The translations under genes and the position numbers were made by a program. The notes beneath the pieces are model-generated. The model had not been told where the DNA came from, made no database searches, and saw only the letters and a program-made list of their open reading frames with translations. This document shows positions 53,568 to 61,773 of a stretch of DNA of 64,000 nucleotides, one piece after another. Position 1 is the first letter of the stretch. Each line of letters opens with the position of its first letter. The DNA lies in the NCBI GenBank assembly GCA_028277445.1, contig JANQGG010000025.1, positions 1 through 64,000 of the forward strand, written 5' to 3'. Source of the DNA: Chloroherpetonaceae bacterium. GTDB taxonomy: Bacteria > Bacteroidota > Chlorobiia > Chlorobiales > Chloroherpetonaceae.

Positions 53568-54248
53568 TTAAACCCCGCGCTGAGCGTTTGGCCAAAGCGC
53601 TCTATGAAGTTGTATTTGTAACTTCACATCAAGACCGTCTTTTAATATCCATTCGGCTAGTTTTCGCGGCGAAAGTTTTGGACTGGCCGGCGAAAAAAAT
53701 ACAGGCAATTGTGAAGTTAAACGGTGCTTTTCGATAAATGCTTTAGCCCACTCATAATCTTCCCTCGAGCATAAAACAATTTTAAACTCGGTTTTGCATT
53801 GTCCTTTTTTTGCCTCCGATAAAGCCAGTTCAATATTTTGGAGGTCATTATGCTCTGCCATTCCCGAATTGGGCGTCTTTATATCAATGATTTTATGAAC
53901 CCGGCGATCAACCCTGCGAACATTAACCTGTCCGCCAGTTTCCAGCATCACGTCGTAGCTTTTGTCACAAAGCTTGGTCATAAAGGCGAAGATCGGTTCT
54001 TGAAGAAGTGGCTCTCCACCCGTAATTTCAACCAATTGGCATGGGTATTGTTTGATCTCGGTTAAAATGTCCGTGAGGGATTTGGCCGTACCTTCGTCAA
54101 AGGCATAATCGGTATCGCAATATGAGCACCGCAAGTCGCATCCCGTTAATCGAATGAATATGCACGGTTTCCCTGCCCTTGAGCCTTCACCCTGAATGGA
54201 GTAAAATATTTCGTTGACGGTTAAATAACGCGCTTCTTTTTCTGACAT
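53568..54248 (-). CDS. queE: 7-carboxy-7-deazaguanine synthase (radical SAM)
   Basis: A 226-residue radical SAM enzyme of queuosine/deazaguanine synthesis. The CxxxCxxC cluster is at 'GCDLRCSYCDTDYAF', with 'NEIFYSIQGEGSRAGKPCIFIRLTGC' before it and the SAM-binding 'VEITGGEPLLQ' after. Length is normal. It catalyses ring contraction of 6-carboxy-tetrahydropterin. No other que gene is adjacent; the product feeds queuosine tRNA modification (or DNA deazaguanine systems, for which there is no sign here). Confidence 0.93.
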   Translation of the reverse strand: MSEKEARYLTVNEIFYSIQGEGSRAGKPCIFIRLTGCDLRCSYCDTDYAFDEGTAKSLTDILTEIKQYPCQLVEITGGEPLLQEPIFAFMTKLCDKSYDVMLETGGQVNVRRVDRRVHKIIDIKTPNSGMAEHNDLQNIELALSEAKKGQCKTEFKIVLCSREDYEWAKAFIEKHRLTSQLPVFFSPASPKLSPRKLAEWILKDGLDVKLQIQLHRALWPNAQRGV

Positions 54249-54750
54249 AACAGAGCAATAAGTAACTTAAGGTTTTAGCACATGTGTATTGCAAACCCCA
54301 TTATTTAATTAAATTTTCGAAGAATTCAGTCCGGTTAGTTAGAAATTGTATTGAGATGGGGTGATTTTATGAGTCTAAGACTTCTACGTTACTGCCTCAC
54401 AAGCTTATTTTACTTTTCTGAAAAGAAACACTAAATTATGCGATTGTTACCCCTAATTACAACCTTTAACCCTCAATTCATTGTTTGGATGATCCTGGAG
54501 TTTCGCAATATCAAAGACCAGTTGTGGGTCATACGAATGCTTTAAAGATGGAATGTACGACATTCGTATACCCATTAGTTATGACTACGCCTCACACTTC
54601 ACAACCGCGTTCAAAAGACGATTTGGAATCACCCCCAAAGCATTTAAGAAAAAGAGTTAACATTTCAATCCTTCAAAATCACTTTTATTTTCCCACTTGA
54701 TTTTCACATATTCACTACTCATGATACCTTAGATTCTAGCCACTGCTCTT
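54249..54750. other. Gene-poor stretch with a decayed AraC fragment
   Basis: 500 bp without an intact gene. A short piece at 54495-54660 encodes the end of an AraC-type regulator (listed separately). The rest is AT-rich, unassigned sequence. Confidence 0.55.
54495..54660 (+). pseudogene. 3' remnant of an AraC-family regulator
   Basis: In one frame, open from about 54495 to the stop at 54658-54660, the last 25 codons read 'YDYASHFTTAFKRRFGITPKAF' and end in K-K-K-S. This is the second helix-turn-helix and conserved end of AraC-family DNA-binding domains. Upstream in the same frame the match is lost, and no start or sensor domain exists. A gene truncated by rearrangement is the simplest reading. 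Confidence 0.65.
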
Positions 54751-55782
54751 ATGTTCTACATTGTTGTAGCCCTTTTATCAGCCATGTTTTTTGGCGCGTC
54801 CACGCCACTCTGCAAAAGCCTTCTGGATAGTATTCCTCCGTTTAAGCTGGCTGGCTTACTCTACCTTGGCGCCTCGCTCGCCACCCTACCGTTTATGCTG
54901 CGGGAAAGCTCCGGCGTTGATCTGCACCGCATGGGCAAAATAAACAGTTCGCGCTTGCTGGGCGCAATTGCATTCGGCGGCATTTTTGGCCCGGTACTGC
55001 TTCTTATGGGATTGGAAAAAGCTTCGGCAGCCTCCGTTTCGCTCTGGCTTAATCTGGAACTGGTAGCTACCGCGCTATTGGGGGTTTTGTTTTTTAAAGA
55101 TCATCTTGGCCGGTATGGCTGGATCGGCGTAGTTGGCGCACTCTTGGCTTCGCTCCTGCTTACCTGGCATGAAGGCACCATTGGCGTTGTGGCATTGATT
55201 TTTATTGGACTGGCCTGCATAGCATGGGGATTGGACAACCACCTCACTGCGCTCATCGATGGCATTACCCCTACCCAAAGCACCTTCTGGAAAGGCCTCA
55301 TTGCCGGCAGCACCAATTTCTTAATTGGTATGATTTTAGAACCGGGCATTGAAGCGCCCTATACCATAGGTTTAGCCTTGATTGTGGGAGTGTTTTCGTA
55401 TGGGTTGAGCATTACCCTGTATATCACAGCGGCTCAAAACATCGGCGCTACGCGAAGCCAGATGATTTTTGGCAGTGCCCCGTTTTTTGGCGTAGCTCTC
55501 TCATCACTGTTTCTGGGTGAATCGCTCTCCCCGGCCCAGTTCATTGCCAGCACTCTGCTTATCGCTTCATTGGTGGTGCTTTTTATGGAACAGCACATGC
55601 ATGAGCACACCCACGAAACACTTTCACACAAACACCTGCACAACCACGATGCGCATCACAAACATAGCCACGATCAGGGCAAGGTATCCGAAACCGTCCA
55701 TAGTCATTGGCATACCCATGATGAAGCGAGGCACACGCATCCGCATTGGCCCGATATTCATCACCGGCACACGCATTCCTAA
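54751..55782 (+). CDS. EamA/DMT-family transporter with histidine-rich C-terminal tail
   Basis: A 343-residue inner-membrane transporter of the drug/metabolite transporter superfamily: ten hydrophobic segments (~1-280) in two EamA halves ('VVALLSAMFFGASTPLCKSLL' ... 'GVFSYGLSITLYITAAQNIGATR'). The last ~62 residues are a hydrophilic tail with about 25 His (e.g. 'HMHEHTHETLSHKHLH', 'HSHWHTHDEARHTHPHW'). Such tails bind Zn, Ni or Co. EamA proteins with His-rich tails occur in other bacteria. Metal export or import is a reasonable but unproven role. A CDF-like protein is 1.4 kb downstream. Confidence 0.85.
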   Translation: MFYIVVALLSAMFFGASTPLCKSLLDSIPPFKLAGLLYLGASLATLPFMLRESSGVDLHRMGKINSSRLLGAIAFGGIFGPVLLLMGLEKASAASVSLWLNLELVATALLGVLFFKDHLGRYGWIGVVGALLASLLLTWHEGTIGVVALIFIGLACIAWGLDNHLTALIDGITPTQSTFWKGLIAGSTNFLIGMILEPGIEAPYTIGLALIVGVFSYGLSITLYITAAQNIGATRSQMIFGSAPFFGVALSSLFLGESLSPAQFIASTLLIASLVVLFMEQHMHEHTHETLSHKHLHNHDAHHKHSHDQGKVSETVHSHWHTHDEARHTHPHWPDIHHRHTHS

Positions 55783-56024
55783 GCAAATATTGAATAAGTT
55801 ATGCCGGGTCTGATCCGACATCCAAAAACAAACATGTTATTCTTTAAGGATTGCATTCTGCTACGGAATAACAATTTATATCAAGCTAATGGGCATTGAG
55901 TCCAAAAACTGATATAATTATTACGCATACTTTACTACATTAAAAGACATTAAATTGAGTAACTCGCATTAGTAACAATCATGACTTGCAGATTGGAGTA
56001 GTAAATGAATAATCTTTAATCTTC

Positions 56025-57056
56025 ATGACGATGAACAAAACCCTTATCTCATGTTTGTTTTTACTGCTGATAGTCATTTCTCGCCCGTTATATTCCCAAT
56101 CACTTTATAACCTTGGTTTTGAACTTCAGGGTGAAACGAAATTCAACTGGTGGTTTAATAGTGATGATGACGATAGCGAGGAATACACAGGCCATGCCAT
56201 TGATTACCACAGCGAAGGTCTGCAAACATGGCAAGTTTCCGGCGCCATCACCTGGGATGAAGACCCATTATTTGGCGGCAGTATCGAGCGCCCGTTTGAT
56301 GATTCACCCGAGCAACGTGAGATCATAAAAAAAACCACAGAGTCCCAATTTTCGCTGAACCGGTATTTGATTTTTCTTCAACTTCCCTTTTTGCGCGACT
56401 TCTCAGATGCACCACTGATTAGATTTTTATCTCAAGTCAGGGTAGATTATACCCGACGCCAGTTTTATGGCCGGGGTGAAGCTGTGGAATCGGCGGTATA
56501 TGTTCCACGAGAAGGCGAGGCTTTGTTACTTTCGGCGCAAGATGAATTCAGTTATAAAACCACGTTTCAGGATTGGACGATTTCTTTGCTCAAAACCGGC
56601 CACTTCAGGTTTGGGGTTTACCGATCTCAAATCAATAAGCCGTTTGAGACAAACTCCGAGGTTCCCTTCGAAGGAACAGGCCTCAATGCCTTGGTTATGG
56701 AAACCAAATTAACATCCTATGGCCTGTTTGCAGATGTTAAAAGCCGCACCATACACTCTATGATAAAACTGGGCACGGTTGATTTTGAATCCATGGCCTC
56801 AACCAAAGAATACGATCCGGCCATTTTCAATGAATCCGGCATTGATCTTCAGATTTTTTTGAACATCACTACGCCTTTTACCGTGTTTCGGGGTCCAAGC
56901 CTTCCACAAAACGGTTTCTTTATTACCCCACATTTTGGGTTTGAGTTCCGGGCTGATTTTATCGATAAAACGGATGAGAAAGGAAATGATATTGGCGAAC
57001 TCTCGATGGACATCATCCTGATGACAGGGCTCAACGTGGAATGGTATTTTCATTGA
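56025..57056 (+). CDS. Exported beta-rich protein of unknown function
   Basis: A 343-residue protein with a signal peptide ('LISCLFLLLIVISRPLYSQ') and a beta-strand-rich body ('VRVDYTRRQFYGRGEAV', 'FQDWTISLLKTGHFRFGVYRSQI', 'FFITPHFGFEFRADF') ending in an aromatic-His residue pair, suggesting an outer-membrane barrel or a periplasmic domain. An acidic stretch (NSDDDDSEE) lies after the signal. No family recognised. It lies between the two transporters, all on the plus strand, so it may belong to the same metal-related group. Confidence 0.6.
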   Translation: MTMNKTLISCLFLLLIVISRPLYSQSLYNLGFELQGETKFNWWFNSDDDDSEEYTGHAIDYHSEGLQTWQVSGAITWDEDPLFGGSIERPFDDSPEQREIIKKTTESQFSLNRYLIFLQLPFLRDFSDAPLIRFLSQVRVDYTRRQFYGRGEAVESAVYVPREGEALLLSAQDEFSYKTTFQDWTISLLKTGHFRFGVYRSQINKPFETNSEVPFEGTGLNALVMETKLTSYGLFADVKSRTIHSMIKLGTVDFESMASTKEYDPAIFNESGIDLQIFLNITTPFTVFRGPSLPQNGFFITPHFGFEFRADFIDKTDEKGNDIGELSMDIILMTGLNVEWYFH

Positions 57057-57202
57057 ACCAAACGCTCATGACCTTTTTGGTCTTAACCTTCCCAAAGTCA
57101 CATCGGATCATTGTAAAAGATAAACCGCTACGTTTTTTATTTCTTCAATGATGATTTACTTTGTGGATACTGATAACTGGAAATGTGTAAACAACCTGTA
57201 GT

Positions 57203-57850
57203 ATGCCTGCAGTTAATACGAAAAAGCTCTACACCATTGCCTTTGCCCTGGCACTCTTTACCATTATCTATAATCTTGCCGAAGGCATGATTTCCACCTA
57301 TTTCGGTTTTGAAGACGAAAGCCTGGCTTTGTTTGGCTTTGGCACGGATAGCTTTATTGAAGTGATCTCTGGCCTTGGTATTGCTCATATGGTTATCCGT
57401 ATCCAGAAAAATCCCGGCAGTCCCAAAGACCGGTTTGAGCGCACTGCCCTGCGCATTACTGGCGTGGCTTTCTATGCCTTGGTTATCGGGCTTGTTTCTA
57501 CCGGTATTTTTAATATTTGGATCGGGCACAAACCTGTAACCACATTTTGGGGCATTGTGGTTTCTGTGATCTCAATTCTCGTGATGTGGCTGTTGGTGTT
57601 ATGGAAACGAAAGGTAGGGCGCTCACTCAATTCCGACCCCATACTGGCCGATGCCAATTGCACGATGGTGTGCGTGTACATGTCGGTGATTTTGCTCCTT
57701 AGCAGTTCCATTTACGAACTCACTGAGCTGGCTTACATTGATAGCATTGGCTCCATTGGCCTCGGTTACTTTGCGTTTAGCGAAGGCCGGGAATGTTTTG
57801 AAAAAGCCAATAGTGACAAATACTGCTGTTCCTGTGAATGCGCATCGTAA
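57203..57850 (+). CDS. CDF-like membrane protein
   Basis: A 215-residue protein with about five to six membrane helices resembling the transmembrane part of cation diffusion facilitators: 'ESLALFGFGTDSFIEVISGLGIAHMVIRI' is similar to the CDF helix 2 region, and 'DPILADANCTMVCVYMSVILLLSS' to helix 5, but the canonical metal-site residues (D/H) are partly replaced, and the C-terminal cytosolic domain is missing. The end is Cys-rich ('YCCSCECAS'). It may transport metal or act as a sensor. It follows the His-tailed DMT and an exported protein on the same strand. Confidence 0.7.
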   Translation: MPAVNTKKLYTIAFALALFTIIYNLAEGMISTYFGFEDESLALFGFGTDSFIEVISGLGIAHMVIRIQKNPGSPKDRFERTALRITGVAFYALVIGLVSTGIFNIWIGHKPVTTFWGIVVSVISILVMWLLVLWKRKVGRSLNSDPILADANCTMVCVYMSVILLLSSSIYELTELAYIDSIGSIGLGYFAFSEGRECFEKANSDKYCCSCECAS

Positions 57851-58085
57851 TTTTTAGGGATTAATTTTTTCCCAAATCTTTCAGGATTTTTGCCATGAAG
57901 GATCACTTATTGATCAAATAAAAATTTCAAAATTATTTGATTTTTAATAAATTCTAAAGTATTCCCTAACTTTTCCATAGCAGTACGATTATTAGTTTCT
58001 TTTACATTTGTAATCATATCTCCAACAATAAAAATCCCCCTTTAAAGTAAACTTCACTTTATGGGTATATGAAAGGGCATTTATC

Positions 58086-58475
58086 ATGAGTCAACTTCTT
58101 GTTGTTTTTCTGAATAACACAAATGGCGCTATTTCTTTTGTAAACCAAGAAACCGAAAGTGATAATCAAAATTTAGATCCTTCAGAGATGTTCAGGACTC
58201 AAAATCATTTTAACATACCTGACTGCTCAAGTCAAAAGTACTTTGCAGAACATCACATGGAAGTACGTGATGGAGCTGGCAACGTTTTATTTAGTTTTTG
58301 GGATAATGATCATGAAGACTACAAATTAATGTGCTGTATTAAAAACGATTATACGGCTGCAAAAGATATGCTAGGGTACAATGACGGCGGAAATAACGCA
58401 ACGGTTGGAATTGTTGTATCCGGTAGTCCTGGGAACTATTCGATTATGTCTCATAAAGTATTAAATAATGTGTAG
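58086..58475 (+). CDS. Hypothetical protein
   Basis: A 129-residue soluble protein, no signal or membrane segment, with an 'aaaggg' site about 9 bases before its ATG. The sequence has a 'AEHHMEVRDGAGNVLFSFWDNDHEDYKLMCCI' stretch that suggests a small beta-sandwich, and a Gly-rich 'YNDGGNNATVGIVVSGSPGNY'. No family recognised. AT-rich, within the accessory region. It is followed by a strong hairpin, consistent with a single-gene unit. Confidence 0.55.
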   Translation: MSQLLVVFLNNTNGAISFVNQETESDNQNLDPSEMFRTQNHFNIPDCSSQKYFAEHHMEVRDGAGNVLFSFWDNDHEDYKLMCCIKNDYTAAKDMLGYNDGGNNATVGIVVSGSPGNYSIMSHKVLNNV

Positions 58476-58524
58476 CGTCTTATATCCAACATCGTAATTT
58501 CCAGGCTTACTTTTAAAATGAGAG

Positions 58525-58565
58525 GCCGTCTCAAAAGAGTATTTTTTGAGGCGGCTGTTTTATTT
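58525..58565 (+). terminator. Hairpin terminator after the hypothetical gene
   Basis: Stem gccgtctcaaaa / ttttgaggcggc (one wobble) with a short loop, followed by tgttttatttg. This hairpin type with 'tctcaaaa' arms is also seen next to mobile-element ends in related genomes, so either role is possible. Confidence 0.6.
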
Positions 58566-58727
58566 GTATCGCGGTGTTAGATTAAACATGGTGATTTTGA
58601 TTTAAAGCCTTTTCTCTAAGTTTACTTCTAAAATTTGCTGCTTGATTTGCCTTGTTGCTATTTCAGGATTTTGGCGCAACAAATTACTGAAACGACCGCT
58701 GCGCTATCCTCACCTTCCCGCATTAAT

Positions 58728-58910
58728 ATGACTCAATTCAAGAGTTCTTCGGGTAATCTTGCTCAAGTTTATGAGACACCATACTTTATGCTTGAATATG
58801 AAGCGCTGGAATACGGAGATTAGCATCTTTTAATAATGGAATTAGGCCATGACTATGCATATACAACTGGTGTATGAATGATCATTAAAGTTTCTTTGCT
58901 TTCCAGAACA
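58728..58910 (+). pseudogene. Decayed 5' copy of the spermidine-synthase-like methyltransferase
   Basis: A 5' segment matching the intact gene at 60744: 'MTQFKSSSGNLAQVYETPYFMLEYEALEYGD' corresponds to 'MNQSKSSSGNFAAFYKTKYFMPDYKPGEYGD', and the next block 'MELGHDYAYTTGV' to 'MGLGHDYGYTTGV'. Two Trp codons have become stops (tgg to tag at ~58821 and tgg to tga at ~58877), and the rest of the gene is missing. The similarity is strong in DNA as well. A partial duplication that has decayed. Confidence 0.8.
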
Positions 58911-58950
58911 TTATAGCGTATAATATTACGTACTAAAAACGATACAATTA

Positions 58951-59244
58951 ATGGGCAATAAAATGAAACAAATTGATTTTGAAAATGATATCAAACCCCT
59001 ATCTGAATTTAGAGCTAATGCCGCCAACCTTGTAAAGCAAATCAAAGACACAAAACGCCCTTTGATTCTTACTCAACATGGTAAGAGCGCCGCAGTTTTA
59101 GTCGATGTTGCTGCTTATCAGGCATTAGTTGACAAACTAGAACTTTTAGAGGAAGTACAGTTAGCAGAAAGGCAAATATCTGAAGGAAAATTCTGGTCAG
59201 ATGACGACGTAAAAAAACGATTAGAGGACAGATATAAAAATTGA
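58951..59244 (+). CDS. Type II antitoxin, Phd/YefM family
   Basis: A 97-residue antitoxin with the Phd-type N-terminal DNA-binding fold ('PLSEFRANAANLVKQIKDTKRPLILTQHGKSAAVLVDVAAYQAL') and a C-terminal acidic tail that would wrap the toxin ('AERQISEGKFWSDDDVKKRLED'). It overlaps the toxin start by 4 bp (TTGA). It neutralises and autoregulates the pair. Confidence 0.88.
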   Translation: MGNKMKQIDFENDIKPLSEFRANAANLVKQIKDTKRPLILTQHGKSAAVLVDVAAYQALVDKLELLEEVQLAERQISEGKFWSDDDVKKRLEDRYKN

Positions 59245-59534
59245 AATTAATCTGGACAGAATTGGCAGTGGCAAAGCTGGAAGAATTTGCCGACTATATT
59301 GCATTAGATAAACCAATGGCTGCATTGAATTGGGTAGAAACAATGCAAAACTCAGTTAACAAATTAAAAAAATTCCCAAAGTCAGGGCGTCAAGTTCCTG
59401 AAATTAATAGGGTAGATATTAGAGAGTTAATCGAAGGAAATTATCGAATCATTTATCGCACAGAATCGAATCGTATTTCCATTCTTACTATCAGACATAC
59501 TAAGCAGCCTTTAACTCCATCAGATGTGTTTTAA
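59241..59534 (+). CDS. Type II toxin, RelE/ParE family
   Basis: A 97-residue toxin of the RelE/ParE superfamily: 'LIWTELAVAKLEEFADYIALDKPMAALNWVETMQ' and the core 'RELIEGNYRIIYRTESNRISILTIRHTKQPL'. It uses a TTG start overlapping the antitoxin stop. Whether it is an mRNA-cleaving RelE or a gyrase-poisoning ParE is not decided by sequence; the 'YRIIYR' and 'RHTKQPL' ends favour the ParE branch. The pair sits in a region of decayed duplicates, as mobile TA modules often do. Confidence 0.87.
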   Translation: MKLIWTELAVAKLEEFADYIALDKPMAALNWVETMQNSVNKLKKFPKSGRQVPEINRVDIRELIEGNYRIIYRTESNRISILTIRHTKQPLTPSDVF

Positions 59535-59955
59535 AAAGAAATGAACCCCGTTTCAAACAAGGGTATCAGATGGACCCGATCTGGTATCCAGAAGCATAAT
59601 TATTAGACCATTCAGAGGATAAGGCCTGCACAGGAACGACAATTCGTAGCAACCTTATGGGCATTGAACCCTAAAGCAGAATCAATGTTAAGAGATTGTG
59701 AAACTGATTTAAATCCCTTGTTGAGGTTATCGTGAGCTCTAAAGATAGGACTCACAGTGCATTGAAGTTTTTTTTTAGCATGGCTGTATATGATTGGGAA
59801 GAATTTGAAATACAGCAAGCGGTAGAAACTCCTTTTTGAATTTTAACCAATGCTTCTTAAAATGAAGCGTTCGCTTTTTTGGAGCTAACCCTAATTCATA
59901 AAAATTATAAATGTCACCTCCAACCTTCCCTTAGAAATTAAAAAAGAGATTTATT
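59535..59955. other. Gene-poor stretch with shared short motif
   Basis: 420 bp without an accepted gene; a minus-strand frame at 59612-59818 has no supporting features. The segment 59659-59689 repeats the 'attgaaccctaaa' motif found at 17921 next to hcp. It may be the decayed edge of a mobile element. Confidence 0.5.
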
Positions 59956-60616
59956 ATGAAAAATTCAATTTACTATTACTGTTCTGTTCTGTTTTTAGCT
60001 TTTATTTTTTCAAACAGTTCTTTTGCACAAGAAAATACATCTCAAATACAATATAGTATATACGGTGGGGCTGCATTACCGCAAGGTGATTTTAGTAGTA
60101 CTTCTGTAAAAAAAGCTGGATTTGCAAATACTGGTTTTTGTGCAATGATAGAAAGTTCAAATATTTTGAGCGAAAGTATGAACTGGATTTCATCTTTTTC
60201 CTTAGCAGTCAATAGTGTAGATGAAGTTTCTATGGAAAATCAATTATCAGGAATTACTGTCACAACAGGTAATTATCTTACATCATGGATAATGACTGGA
60301 ATAGGATTCCAAACAATTGCGTCACCAACCGTAAAAATTTATAGTTTGGGGCAAATAGGATTATTATTATCAAAACTTCCAGACATAACCTTTTCTTCTG
60401 GCGGTCAATCAATAACTCAAACTACAAATACTGGAACAGCATTTGCCTATGGTTTTGGCGCTGGTGTTATTACTAAATAAAATGAATTTAGGCATCAGGT
60501 ATTATAGCGGCGAACCAGAATATGAGCAGACAGCACAGTATATGGGAGTTACTGGTACAGCAAAAGTTAAATTGCCTGCAACAATTTTACAATTGATGTT
60601 TGGTATTAATTTATAG
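59956..60616 (+). pseudogene. Outer-membrane beta-barrel protein, frameshifted
   Basis: Two frames make one gene. Frame 1 (59956-60480, 174 codons) starts with a signal peptide ('YYYCSVLFLAFIFSNSSFAQ') and a barrel-like body ('YSIYGGAALPQGDFSSTS', 'LYSLGQIGLLLSKLPD'-type strands) and stops just after 'YGFGAGVITK'. Frame 2 (60482-60616) continues with 'MNLGIRYYSGEPEYEQTAQYM' and ends in 'TILQLMFGINL', the expected terminal strand. The break is in an A-rich run (aaataaaatg), so a one-base indel explains it. The combined length (~220) is normal for small barrel proteins. Whether it is a real mutation or a reading error is open. Confidence 0.7.
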
Positions 60617-60743
60617 AAATTTAACCATATCTGTTTGCTAACAAATAGAACCACCTGACCGCAATTGTGTTGTTGCTCTAAAATGAACTGGTTAAGCTGA
60701 TAGTTATACGACAAATCCTTCACCACCTACAAAATCATTTCAT

Positions 60744-61526
60744 ATGAATCAATCCAAGAGTTCTTCGGGTAATTTTGCTGCATTTTATAAGACCAAGTAC
60801 TTTATGCCTGACTATAAACCGGGGGAATACGGAGATTGGCGTCTTTCAATAATGGGATTAGGCCATGACTATGGATATACAACTGGTGTATGGATGGTTG
60901 TTAATGTGCCAATTCTTTCGAGACGAAATAAGAACCTTAAGCATAAGTGGGAGAGTTGGATGTCTCTAACCCCTCATGAAATAGAAAGCCAGGAGCTGGG
61001 CGTAAAATATGGTTTTGGTCATGTTGTTGTTATGGGGCTTGGGCTTGGATGGCTTGCGGCAAATGCTGCCTTGAATCCTAAAGTTACCAAGGTGACTATT
61101 ATTGAACTTGATCCTTCTGTTATAGAGCTGTTCAATAACTTGGGTTCTCTTAAAGGGCTTTCAGATGATATAAGAAACAAAATTACAATCGTTTGTGCAG
61201 ATGCTCTAAAATGGAAGTCTGATATAAAAGTGGATTTCCTTTATGTTGATATATGGAAAAATCTGAATGAACAATCTGCTTTAAATGATGTGCGTATTAT
61301 TCAAAACAATCTTAATGCGACTGTAATTTACTATTGGGGCCAAGAATTGACAATTTACGACGAAGTGAAAAATCACAATGACATCAAAAAGATTTCTTAT
61401 AAGACGATTGACCATATCGTAAATAAAAAATTTAATCTGCCGTTACTCATCCCTAAAGACATGGATTATCCTGAAATGATTGAAAAAGTTGTTGAGAATC
61501 GCAAGAAGAGAGGATTAAAAACCTAA
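60744..61526 (+). CDS. Spermidine-synthase-like / class I methyltransferase-fold protein
   Basis: A 260-residue cytosolic protein with a SAM-type Rossmann domain: motif I 'VVVMGLGLGWLAANAALNP', acidic end 'VTIIELDPSVIELFNNLG' and 'ITIVCADALKWKSDIKVDFLYVDIW'. It resembles the catalytic half of polyamine aminopropyltransferases and related spermidine-synthase-like proteins, but a polyamine site is not apparent. A decayed partial copy lies 2 kb upstream. The intact start is MNQSKSSSGNF. Function unknown. Confidence 0.72.
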   Translation: MNQSKSSSGNFAAFYKTKYFMPDYKPGEYGDWRLSIMGLGHDYGYTTGVWMVVNVPILSRRNKNLKHKWESWMSLTPHEIESQELGVKYGFGHVVVMGLGLGWLAANAALNPKVTKVTIIELDPSVIELFNNLGSLKGLSDDIRNKITIVCADALKWKSDIKVDFLYVDIWKNLNEQSALNDVRIIQNNLNATVIYYWGQELTIYDEVKNHNDIKKISYKTIDHIVNKKFNLPLLIPKDMDYPEMIEKVVENRKKRGLKT

Positions 61527-61634
61527 AATTGCATAAAAAAGCATTGAATAGGAATAGGAATAGGATGAACCTATTGCCGTGCCTCTCAAGCTGAGCGTTA
61601 AATCTGCAGTCCCCAATGATTTACCAAAAAACTC

Positions 61635-61742
61635 ATGCGCAACAAAGAAGCTCGTGAAGTGATTTTGCAGATGAAAGCCGTATTCAGAAAACACCGTGCA
61701 AATTTAAGCGGCATCTCCATCATTGCTAAAAAACCGCAATAA
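61635..61742 (+). pseudogene. Short C-terminal gene fragment
   Basis: A 36-codon open frame ('MRNKEAREVILQMKAVFRKHRANLSG...') reading like a basic, helical protein end. No full gene contains it nearby, so it is probably a leftover. It lies right after a 'ggaata' triplicate (61551-61564) downstream of the spermidine-synthase-like gene. Low weight. Confidence 0.25.
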
Positions 61743-61773
61743 GTTACTATGCTGATCCGAGGCCTTGGCATAT

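Larger units (their letters stand above)
58476..58950. other. Gene-poor stretch with a terminator and a decayed methyltransferase copy
   Basis: 475 bp between the hypothetical gene and the antitoxin. It contains the hairpin at 58525-58565 and the decayed methyltransferase start (both listed). Confidence 0.6.

Noticed and set aside
53568-54248. DNA deazaguanine (dpd-type) modification system near queE
   Set aside because: No dpd genes or other deazaguanine enzymes flank queE; it is better read as ordinary tRNA queuosine synthesis.
55434-55821. Overlapping minus-strand Cys/Met/Arg-rich open frames opposite the EamA transporter tail
   Set aside because: They are shadows of the histidine-codon-rich region (cac/cat) and have no independent support.
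59612-59818. Minus-strand 68-codon open frame between the TA pair and the barrel gene
   Set aside because: No family or ribosome site, and the region contains a short repeat shared with a non-coding stretch.
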